Of a DNA stretch of 32,414 nt, positions 9,801 to 16,292 are shown piece by piece. The translations under genes and the position numbers were made by a program. Position 1 is the stretch's first letter. Every line of letters begins with the position of its first letter. This DNA comes from Thermoproteales archaeon (lineage in GTDB: Archaea > Thermoproteota > Thermoprotei > Thermofilales > B69-G16): NCBI GenBank assembly GCA_021161825.1, contig JAGGZW010000003.1, positions 1-32,414 on the forward strand, in the 5' to 3' direction. The notes under the pieces are model-generated. The model was not told the DNA's origin. It worked only from the letters and a program-made list of their open reading frames with translations, and made no database searches.

Positions 9801-9977
9801 TTGATGCTTGTAAAGCTTTTTAGACGCTAGAATTTTCGCATGACCCTTGGCTTTTCCGAATTCAGGAATTAAATCTCTAAAATAGTAATCTGCAAACTCA
9901 GGCTCTTCGCCTTCTTCCTCATACGAGTAGTATTCGTAGCCTAGACTTTCCATTATTTCGCGACTATCTATGGGCAC
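6852..9977 (-). CDS. SF2 helicase (YprA/MrfA/Hrq1-like) with C-terminal degenerate RNase H/DnaQ-like domain
   Basis: An SF2 DNA helicase of 1041 residues. Motifs: LYKHQYEAYNA (Q-like), Walker A SGTGSGKT at 76-83, motif II DELD near 193, TATLG (motif III), LVFTRS (IV), FTPRTLAQGIDIG (V) and YYQREGRKGRR (VI). The large central and C-terminal part contains LHEPESAGL, reminiscent of DUF1998, but without its four-Cys zinc site. Residues 856-1041 resemble the RNase_H_2/YprB exonuclease fold: FDILGLPLD where FDIETTGL is expected, VYNFEEV, VVDVHKL, and NYVAENLETIYKL in place of YNREDV. Several acidic catalytic residues are lost, so nuclease activity is doubtful. In Bacillus, MrfA helicase and MrfB exonuclease are separate proteins that act together in DNA repair. 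Start is GTG with GGGGAT upstream. Third gene after PAC2 and DUF2085. Confidence 0.8.
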   Translation of the reverse strand: MPIDSREIMESLGYEYYSYEEEGEEPEFADYYFRDLIPEFGKAKGHAKILASKKLYKHQYEAYNALSEGKNIILRSGTGSGKTEAWFLYVVKKGKKAMVLYPTLALANDQINRIRNYAQATGISADAIDAKRRDEFYKVKGATSAKLRDYLGNLQILITNPAFLLMDLKRQAIGSRSVTLSKLIPKIDVLIIDELDFYSPREIALLLSIIEILRDLSPKNFQIVVLTATLGNPEELGKFLTRVNNRQTAVIYGKAFRVPNKTYIVLGKNLRQTWELVKKYRHVIESAENVGRDVKESLINFELFKENTYKVLEVLEAFDIEIPKIEFDPVEILEKYVDDEGVTLVFTRSISKAEELARKLRYKLAKEHCEKIATHHHLVSKIKREIVEQKAREGFVKIIFTPRTLAQGIDIGTIIRIVHIGLPDDVREYYQREGRKGRRKDIEFTESVILPLLRWDRELLTRGLRTFKKWLELPLERVIVNPDNKYSLLFKSLYKFVSPTLRKTLSREEYKFLESLGLVKEGELTRRGKSAWTKLNFYEFSPPYGIKRIKTKYGEEHYLEDISFCDLVEKFQPGCIDYTEDAIVVSHRLGGRSGRVVTAVIEDHLSERVIWGNDALAYAYEEYQKTKYRWGEEPNIFKDYVIGRLHSEVICVVHPPLRGFGVYTKIPNRVNWIIYGRKSRLVRANGRTITLKDVKVVEVPTSTYGKYNDYTYGLSIELEPDEDLTWLRIGLALTMIVLRLEYQIAFETIMYDLAKVGEKKLMILHEPESAGLLEKMDWLDIIRKVENYQPDDLTEVLLQVVDENAHLEFVSSGLRWDIAKQAAVRALEYLVSREKIALKFKDKEIYVPKPSKALRLASFDILGLPLDDEGRVVLITAGVFDGEELVVRSTFKEFYLLGREIREVEDRIRELLDKDFQILVYNFEEVVKVLRSNNLNSLAATLLGLEHMDRVVDVHKLSIEKLGIEKLALEELEWALRWERSVHLQDLRIEWEDVRRYVRDKPYSKWLRSSKFLQRKLGNYVAENLETIYKLFLVLKHLNEK

Positions 9978-9999
9978 GCGCTACATCCCCTAGCCTAAC

Positions 10000-10578
10000 T
10001 TAAATAGTCGAATGTTTTAGCTTGTGTCTTATAATTAAATATACGACGCTTGCTGGAATAAATACGTTATTTAGATATGCCAATACTGTCAATGTAATAG
10101 CTAGAATGTAATAAGCTATTACATCGCCCAAAACAACTATTGCTTTCAAAAATAAATAAACGATACTTACGTCTAAAAAATTAATGAATAGGCATTCCGC
10201 AAGGCCAGTTTCTTCATAATCTATGTTCTTTAATCTAAGAATAACATATCCTAACGCATTAGCTAAAGCCGCCCCGGCGAGCGCTCCCGTCAAAATCCGA
10301 ATATCGTTTGTACTCTCTCTAAAGCCTAGAAATTGTGTTAGACCATCAATAGCTAACGGTGAAATTAGCGCTAATGTCAAGTTAAAATTATAGTAGAATC
10401 TTCGACGCTTGACGCTGTAAAATATCCAAGTATAGCCGACTGCAAAACCTAGATTTAATGCTGTACATCGCGAACATAAGGGTAGTTGCAAGCCAGTTAT
10501 AAAAAGCGATCTAGAAGGATTTTGATGACAAAAGAAACTGTTAAGTAAAAACAGTAGATCGATTAAATCGTTAGACAT
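10000..10578 (-). CDS. DUF2085 membrane protein
   Basis: A 192-residue integral membrane protein of the DUF2085 family, function unknown. Diagnostic motifs are C17-H-Q-NPSRS, then the segment G-LQLPLCSRCTALNLG with C35 and C38, and PLAIDGLTQFLGFRESTNDIR, where the ID-G-TQ and RxSTN residues are family-conserved. About five hydrophobic segments are visible. The Cys/His pairs could bind metal. The start ATG lies inside the end of the PAC2 gene (8-base overlap), so translation is probably coupled; the helicase gene follows 22 bases downstream. Confidence 0.78.
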   Translation of the reverse strand: MSNDLIDLLFLLNSFFCHQNPSRSLFITGLQLPLCSRCTALNLGFAVGYTWIFYSVKRRRFYYNFNLTLALISPLAIDGLTQFLGFRESTNDIRILTGALAGAALANALGYVILRLKNIDYEETGLAECLFINFLDVSIVYLFLKAIVVLGDVIAYYILAITLTVLAYLNNVFIPASVVYLIIRHKLKHSTI

Positions 10579-11338
10579 ACCAAGGCTGCCTAGGCTCTTC
10601 CCTTCTTCTCTCCCCGACTCTCTCCCAAAGCTCTCTTAGCTTAGCCATCTCCTCTTCTTTCTTCTTAAAATCTTCTATCATTTTGTCAAGATTTTCCAGG
10701 TTAATTTCTATTTTTAATATCCTAGTTAAAGCTTTAACTACTTCCTTAGCAGCCTCTGGATCAAGATAAGTCCTGTGGACAGCGCCCATGATGATAAACG
10801 ATTTCATACCGCGTACTTTCGCGAGTCCCGGCAATACTCCACACGCGCCAGTAACCGAGCCGCCTGACGATACTTTAAAACCGAAATTCTGTAAAAACTT
10901 CAACGTTTCAACATCATCAGCTGTACAATAGATCTTTTCTTCTCCAGCCGCAGCCGTTGTGCCGCATACAGCAATCACTGTTTTACCGCCGAGTTTTTCG
11001 AAATAATCTAGGATTATTTCAGCTGTCTCATATTGTCCCCAAGCAACAGGCTGAGTATTACCGGCTAAAAATACAACATCGCTTTCTTCTCCCTTATACA
11101 GGTATAGTTCGTACTTAGGCAAGTTAAAGGTTCCGTTTATGTCTATAAATATTCCTGCATTTCCCTGAGGTAATAACAGATACGAAGAATAAACTTCAGC
11201 AAGTTTTGGAAGTTTTAGCTCTCCTATGATATAATCTACCGCGAGCTTGCCGACTAAACCAATTCCCGGAAGTCCCTGCACTAGAACAGGGTTTCTAACT
11301 TCCGGCTTTTCAAACTCTATAAATTTAAGGAACGCCAT
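10571..11338 (-). CDS. PAC2-family proteasome assembly chaperone with HbYX-type C-terminus
   Basis: PAC2-family protein of 255 residues, like archaeal PbaB. The fold is shown by PVLVQGLPGIGLVGKLAVDYII near the start, VIAVCGTTAA, and VTGACGVLPGLA followed by a MGAVHRTYLDPEAA helix. A charged coiled-coil-like segment (about 212-245) ends the protein, and the last three residues are W-Y-V. This matches the hydrophobic-Tyr-any (HbYX) tail with which proteasome activators and PbaA/PbaB dock into the 20S alpha ring. Role inferred: assembly or activation of the 20S proteasome. First gene of a leftward group with DUF2085 and the helicase, divergent from the HerA-like gene. Confidence 0.85.
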   Translation of the reverse strand: MAFLKFIEFEKPEVRNPVLVQGLPGIGLVGKLAVDYIIGELKLPKLAEVYSSYLLLPQGNAGIFIDINGTFNLPKYELYLYKGEESDVVFLAGNTQPVAWGQYETAEIILDYFEKLGGKTVIAVCGTTAAAGEEKIYCTADDVETLKFLQNFGFKVSSGGSVTGACGVLPGLAKVRGMKSFIIMGAVHRTYLDPEAAKEVVKALTRILKIEINLENLDKMIEDFKKKEEEMAKLRELWERVGERRREEPRQPWYV

Positions 11339-11411
11339 TTTACATGCCCAATCGTTAAACGTCTAATTAATTATTAAATATTGCCGTGTTACTATATATT
11401 TGAGCATTTGG

Positions 11412-11463
11412 GTGATGAGATTGTCCCAGTGCCGATATTATGAGACTTCTTCCCCTTTACTGA
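11412..11463 (+). ncRNA. candidate C/D-box guide RNA in the leader of the HerA-like gene
   Basis: Box C GTGATGA (11412-11418), a 13-base segment, D'-like CCGA (11432-11435), C'-like ATTATGA (11437-11443, one mismatch to RTGATGA), a 16-base segment, and box D CTGA (11460-11463). Order and spacing fit an archaeal C/D sRNA, but D' is imperfect, the D'-C' gap is only one base and no terminal stem is seen. The same bases allow another reading: GGTGAT as ribosome site for a TTG at 11421 opening a 23-codon leader frame that overlaps the ATG at 11482. Confidence 0.25.
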
Positions 11464-11481
11464 TAACCTCGAGGCGGGAAA

Positions 11482-12708
11482 ATGAAAATTAAGTCCAAGC
11501 ATAGAGACGAGGTTAGGCTTTACTATAATCTAGGAGAAAGGGTGGAGATTGGCGATCTTCTAGAAATTTCTGAAGATGATCGAAGCGTTATAGTTCAAGT
11601 TGTGGACATAGAGCAAAATACTGAGCTTATGCTTTCCGGGGACAAAGGCTTAGAAGTACTAGCGAAAATTAGGCTTGAAGGTTTTGGAGGCGAGTTCAGA
11701 ACCTATAGAGAGTGGAGTGGATGGTTTCCCTCCTCTCCCATGCTCATAAAAAGAATAAATGCAAGCAGCGTCCTATCCCCCGATATTGCTCAGGAAAGGC
11801 TTTTCATAGGATACGAAAAAGGAACTAAAGCTCCATTTTTCATCCCTCTAACAAGCTTAAAAACCTTAAATGTTATCGCCGGCTTAGATAGTGAAGAACT
11901 GTTGGCTGTTTTAACCTCGATATTATACATAAAAAACAATGATATTCTAGTAATAGATCTTACCGGCAGATTTCATAAAATACTTAAACTAGTGCTAAGA
12001 AGCAGTAAAATAAAAACGTCCTATTTCAAACTTGGTAAAGATTTTAAAATTAAAGGCAAAGATATTCCTGTCGATGCTTTGGCTAAATACCTTAATTTCT
12101 TTGAAATAGACGCATTAACAATTAACTTAATCGATAATATTTTCAAAAATATAATTAACTCGGATAAAGTTCTGAACAGTCTGGAAAAAATTGCAGAAAT
12201 AATCTCGGCTAGGAAAGATATGGAATTTCTAGCAGACTTAATATCTTCGCTAAATGAAATCACAACATGGTATGGCGAATCTTTTTATCCAGAAGATTTC
12301 ACTGTTATCGATGCATCAGAATGCAGTAATACTTCGGCTTTATTCGCAATACTTTATTATCTACTAAATTCTGGACGTTTTATCCTCGCTGTAAATGGCA
12401 TTCAAAACTTGGTCATTAATGAAAAAGAGCAACTTGCCCGGCTAATCTTAGCAAGGAAAAAACCCGTATTCGTTAACATTGACGTCGATAGCGAGACGAG
12501 CGTATATTTGAGACACGCGGTAAACATCTTTTTCACAGGACCATACAATAGAATATTGGATGATATTTTACCGCTAGTTGAAAACGAGGAACCTTTAATA
12601 CGTAAGCTGTCTATAGGAGAATTTCTAGTTAACGGACTGGCGACGAAAAACACGCCCATAATATTATTAACTCCTCAAGTAGAAGACGCATTAACCGTAA
12701 GAGGATGA
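11482..12708 (+). CDS. HerA-like protein with degenerate P-loop
   Basis: A 408-residue protein whose layout follows HerA/DUF87 hexameric translocases. Residues 1-60 look like the HAS-barrel (DEVRLYYNLGERVEIGDLLEI). PFFIPLTSLKTLNVIAGLDS (119-137) aligns with the strand that leads into the P-loop, but the GxxGSGKS residues are replaced by AGLDSEELL. DILVIDLTGRF (154-164) parallels the VIDPKGEY segment. The DEA/H region reads ILAVNGIQNL, without acidic residues. The end, IGEFLVNGLATKNTPIILLTP, matches the HerA C-terminal strand pair. No ATPase motif survives, so it is probably a structural or partner subunit. Its stop codon lies four bases before the DUF72-SWIM start, so the two form an operon. 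The HerA assignment is a fold-level reading; a distant relative is possible. Confidence 0.55.
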   Translation: MKIKSKHRDEVRLYYNLGERVEIGDLLEISEDDRSVIVQVVDIEQNTELMLSGDKGLEVLAKIRLEGFGGEFRTYREWSGWFPSSPMLIKRINASSVLSPDIAQERLFIGYEKGTKAPFFIPLTSLKTLNVIAGLDSEELLAVLTSILYIKNNDILVIDLTGRFHKILKLVLRSSKIKTSYFKLGKDFKIKGKDIPVDALAKYLNFFEIDALTINLIDNIFKNIINSDKVLNSLEKIAEIISARKDMEFLADLISSLNEITTWYGESFYPEDFTVIDASECSNTSALFAILYYLLNSGRFILAVNGIQNLVINEKEQLARLILARKKPVFVNIDVDSETSVYLRHAVNIFFTGPYNRILDDILPLVENEEPLIRKLSIGEFLVNGLATKNTPIILLTPQVEDALTVRG

Positions 12709-12712
12709 TAAA

Positions 12713-13882
12713 ATGCTATTGTCTAGGCTATACATAGGTACTTCCGGATGGGATTATGACGATTGGATAGGCCCTTTTTACGCTGAAGATAAACGATTAT
12801 TCTCCCAATATTACGAAATATTTAACACTGTAGAGATAAACTCAACATTTTACTCATATCCAACCTTAAATTTCATGAAAGGCTTGGCTAGAATTGCCCC
12901 GTGGGGTTTTAAGTTTTCGGCAAAAATTCCAAAAGAAATAACACATAAGAAAAAAGTAAACACAAAGCTGGGAGTTGAAAATGACTTAAACCGATTTTTA
13001 GGTTTATTGCAACCTTTAAAGTCTGAGAGAAAGCTAGGTGCTCTTCTAATACAACTTCCTCCTCTCGCTCGAAACGAAATACCCTATTTTGAAGATTTTT
13101 TAAATATTCTTCCATCTACCAAGTATAGATTTTCTATAGAGTTTCGTCACGATTCGTGGCTATGCCAAGAGATATACTCTATGCTCGAAAAATACAACAT
13201 AGCATTTACAATAGTCGACGAACCTTTACTTCCGCCGATAGTCAAGGTAACTGCTGGGTTTGCCTATATAAGGTGGCATGGAAGGGGAGAACGCCCATGG
13301 TATTACTATATGTATACTCTAAAAGAGTTAGAAGAGTGGGTTCCAAGAATTAAGGAAATTATGAATTCAGTAGGCATCGTTTTTGGATATTTCAATAATC
13401 ACTTTAGAGGCTATGCTCCTCGAAATGCTCTTCAAATGTTAAGTTTGCTGGGACTCATTAACAAGAGCCAACGCTTGAAGCTGCAGGAGATCGACTACTA
13501 CTTTAGTAGAAAGGCTATAGAAATTACAAAAGAAAAAGCGAAGAAAATTACTCCTGAAAAAGCCGAGCTAGAAGAGTTACTCCTGCTTTTCTTAAACGAA
13601 AAGCGTTTAGAAAGAGCGAAAGGAATACCCGACAGCCAAGTTATTTTAGAGAAAGTAAGTGATAACTTGATAAAGGCGAGGGTAAAAAATTATAGAATAT
13701 TAATTGATGTGGAAAAGAAATTAATTAAGCATGATTGCGAAGATTGGAAAAAGCGCTGCATATCGATGCAATTCTGTAAGCATATGGGGAAGCTCTTCCT
13801 CGTTTTACCTAAAAAACTAGGAAAATCTTTACTTTTAAAAATTATTGACGAAATAGACGAGTGGGAATTCAAAGAATTTTAA
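12713..13882 (+). CDS. DUF72 protein with C-terminal SWIM-like zinc motif
   Basis: Residues 1-245 are a complete DUF72 TIM-barrel domain: LYIGTSGWDYDDW at the start, FNTVEINSTFYSYP, FKFSAKIPKEITH, IEFRHDSWL and YIRWHGRGERPWYYY, ending FGYFNNHFRGYAPRNAL. DUF72 is widespread with no firmly established activity. About 145 extra residues follow, ending with H340-x-C342-x6-C349-x5-C355-x-H357, which resembles a SWIM zinc finger (CxC...CxH) with the first Cys replaced by His, in the context DCEDW...FCKHMGKLFLVLP. SWIM domains mediate DNA or protein binding, often in recombination mediators. GAGGATGA precedes the ATG and overlaps the stop of the HerA-like gene. Confidence 0.8.
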   Translation: MLLSRLYIGTSGWDYDDWIGPFYAEDKRLFSQYYEIFNTVEINSTFYSYPTLNFMKGLARIAPWGFKFSAKIPKEITHKKKVNTKLGVENDLNRFLGLLQPLKSERKLGALLIQLPPLARNEIPYFEDFLNILPSTKYRFSIEFRHDSWLCQEIYSMLEKYNIAFTIVDEPLLPPIVKVTAGFAYIRWHGRGERPWYYYMYTLKELEEWVPRIKEIMNSVGIVFGYFNNHFRGYAPRNALQMLSLLGLINKSQRLKLQEIDYYFSRKAIEITKEKAKKITPEKAELEELLLLFLNEKRLERAKGIPDSQVILEKVSDNLIKARVKNYRILIDVEKKLIKHDCEDWKKRCISMQFCKHMGKLFLVLPKKLGKSLLLKIIDEIDEWEFKEF

Positions 13883-13947
13883 AGAATCTAGCAGTTTTAT
13901 AATAGATTAACAATTAACCGCACCGTGATCTGTAAGCAACGTGTCAG

Positions 13948-14658
13948 CTATAGAATCCTGGAAGAACGTTCTTGGAGACCGATACTATGCATCATTTTAT
14001 AGAATATTTGCACAAGCTTGTAGTGGACATAGTCTTTGCTCGAGTTTTCATCGATACTAGATATCGTAAACGGAGCGCCAAAGGTAGGAAGCAAAAGTTG
14101 TGAAATATAGCCTTTTTCACCCTTCGCCACGATTATCAGTCGTTGTTTATCATCGTGGAGAGCGCCGTAGACTTCGAAAACCTTTAGGTTATCCTCATAA
14201 CTTTCAGCTGGAAAAGATACCTTAACTACATCGCTTTGATTTAAAGCTTGCATAACATCGTGTATGATCTTGTTGCTAGTTGGAGAATCATTGTAATCTA
14301 TCGACGCCAAAAGGAAAACGTTATTCGTTAATATCTGGTCGACTATTTCAGGATATTTAGCTATATTTTTATACTCCATTTCCACATAAAAAGGTCTAAA
14401 CTCTATAATCTTTTTTAACGTTGAAAAGCCCTGTCTTTCGTTTAGCAAAGGTTTAACGATAACCTTAGGAGCATATTTTCTAACTAATCTCTCGAAATCT
14501 TCAACGTTCTTACCCGTTATCGGCACTTTTATCTCTGCCAAATCAACCTCTCTAGCAATCAGTCTCTGCAATATTTTATCTAGCAGCCAGGGACTTATGG
14601 TTTCGACGCTGGCGCATATTCTAACTCTTTCAACGGAAGACATAGCTACCAGCCTCAT
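13948..14658 (-). CDS. type I 3-dehydroquinate dehydratase-like protein lacking the catalytic His
   Basis: A 236-residue TIM-barrel protein related to AroD (shikimate pathway step 3). Recognisable parts are the DLAEIKVP strand, YVEMEY, the strand VVKVSFPA holding the expected Schiff-base lysine K146, and AKGEKGYISQLLLPTFGAPFTI, equivalent to the MGxxGxxSR...GS.lTY segment. The S-x-H-D-F-x-x-TP motif that provides the general base reads ASIDYNDSPT, so the His is Asp121 here, and the phosphate-binding SR is SQ. The APGQ motif is not seen. It may be an inactive or repurposed homologue. No other shikimate gene is nearby; the neighbours are a convergent DUF72 gene and a divergent transporter. Start could be 14658 or the ATG at 14643. 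Confidence 0.6.
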   Translation of the reverse strand: MRLVAMSSVERVRICASVETISPWLLDKILQRLIAREVDLAEIKVPITGKNVEDFERLVRKYAPKVIVKPLLNERQGFSTLKKIIEFRPFYVEMEYKNIAKYPEIVDQILTNNVFLLASIDYNDSPTSNKIIHDVMQALNQSDVVKVSFPAESYEDNLKVFEVYGALHDDKQRLIIVAKGEKGYISQLLLPTFGAPFTISSIDENSSKDYVHYKLVQIFYKMMHSIGLQERSSRIL

Positions 14659-14762
14659 CTCCCAAATAGAAGGTCAAATATAAGCCTTTCTAAAAATATT
14701 ATAAACAACGATAAAAAAAGATTTATTGTAAATATTTTTTAACAATCAAGGTGCATCCTAAC

Positions 14763-16292
14763 ATGCCAAGAGTTTCTCGAGAAAGAATAGGTTTAATTCT
14801 CGGTCCATTAACCTTCCTATTTTTAGCTCTCGCACCGCCGCTACCAGGCGTTGAAAAAGCAGCGCTAGAAGCTGGAGTAGCATCTCCTATTTATCCACAG
14901 CTGGCTCTAGGCGTTATGTTATGGACTGCAATATGGTGGATCACAGAGTGCGTTCCATTAGGCTTAGCATCCCTAATTCCGCCTATAATATTTTCTTTCA
15001 GCGGCATCTTAGCCTGGAAACAGGCGCTTATGATGTTTACTCATCCACTGATATGGATTTTTATGGGAGGATTTGTGATAGCGAAGGCTTTCCAGGTATG
15101 GGGGTTAGATAAGAGGATAGCTTTAACCTTGTCTAGCCTTTACAAAGGTAATAATCCAATGCTAGCAACCTTTTTCATAGCCTGCCTACCAGCATTCCTT
15201 TTAACCATAACAGGATCTATCACAGCTTCAACGTCAATAGTTTACCCGATAGTTCTCGCCTATTTAACCTCGATGGGATTTGGGAAGGGTAGTAGGTATG
15301 CTGAAGCCACTATGCTAGCTCTAGGCCAAGCCGCTACGGCTGGCGCTATGCTATTATTGATAAGCACACCTCCAAATTTAATCGCTAAAGGAGTTATCGA
15401 AGAAACCGTAAAAGGAGTAACAATAACCTTTTTTGACTGGTTTATCGTAGGAACGCCTCACGCTATTATAGGATTACTGATAACTTGGGTGATCGTATTC
15501 GTATTGCTGAAGCCTGAAATCAAAGAGCTTAAAATATCCAGGGAAATGATTTTAGAAGAAAAGAAAAAACTGGGACCTATTAAGAAACAAGAAAAAATAA
15601 TATTGACTATATTTATTTTAACACTTCTTCTCTGGATGACGCCTGGAATAGTAATGATACTAGCGTCAATAAATCCTCAATACGTCCAATTAAGCGAGAG
15701 CATAGCCAATATACTCCCTGAAGCCGCACCAGCCGCCTTAGCTATATTGTTACTAGGCTTAATAAGCGTAGAAGGAAAGTCAATCTTAACGTGGAAAGAA
15801 ATAGAGACTGGTATTGACTGGAACGTTGTTTTTCTATTCGGAGGAGGATTAGCTATGGGAAGCGGATTATATAAAAGCGGTTTCTCGGAGTGGCTTGTTC
15901 TTTTGCTAACTGAAGGTTTCGCGTTGAAGATGGATTTATGGACTGTTACGGCGTTTGGAGCAGTATTGGGATTCGCTATAACCTATCCAGCTTCGAATAC
16001 TGCCTCAACTATTATATCGGCGCCAATAGCTGCTACCATGTCAATAGCTGCTGGAATAAATCCTGTACCAGCAGTTATAGCAACTGGCCTTGCATGTTCA
16101 ATTTCTAGCGCTTTACCGAGTACGACGCCACCGATGGCGATAGTTTACGGATCAAAGTATATTAAGCTATGGAACATGTTTAAGGTAGGAATGGTGGCAG
16201 ATTTTCTGAGGCTCGTAATATTACTATTGTTGACTCCTTACCTGACTATGCTACTAATGCAGGTGAAAAGTATACCGCTATATCTACCCTAA
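14763..16292 (+). CDS. DASS (SLC13) family sodium:anion/dicarboxylate transporter
   Basis: An integral membrane transporter of about 509 residues and 11-12 hydrophobic segments in the divalent anion:sodium symporter family. Both inverted-repeat signature regions are visible: TGSITASTSIVYP with the following LLISTPPNLIAKG hairpin, and YPASNTASTIISAPIAATM with ALPSTTPPMAIVYG. Likely substrates are C4-dicarboxylates, citrate or sulfate; the sequence alone does not decide. Start at the ATG at 14763, preceded by AAGGTG nine bases upstream; a GTG at 14751 overlaps that site and is less likely. The stop overlaps the convergent GalT-like gene. Confidence 0.88.
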   Translation: MPRVSRERIGLILGPLTFLFLALAPPLPGVEKAALEAGVASPIYPQLALGVMLWTAIWWITECVPLGLASLIPPIIFSFSGILAWKQALMMFTHPLIWIFMGGFVIAKAFQVWGLDKRIALTLSSLYKGNNPMLATFFIACLPAFLLTITGSITASTSIVYPIVLAYLTSMGFGKGSRYAEATMLALGQAATAGAMLLLISTPPNLIAKGVIEETVKGVTITFFDWFIVGTPHAIIGLLITWVIVFVLLKPEIKELKISREMILEEKKKLGPIKKQEKIILTIFILTLLLWMTPGIVMILASINPQYVQLSESIANILPEAAPAALAILLLGLISVEGKSILTWKEIETGIDWNVVFLFGGGLAMGSGLYKSGFSEWLVLLLTEGFALKMDLWTVTAFGAVLGFAITYPASNTASTIISAPIAATMSIAAGINPVPAVIATGLACSISSALPSTTPPMAIVYGSKYIKLWNMFKVGMVADFLRLVILLLLTPYLTMLLMQVKSIPLYLP

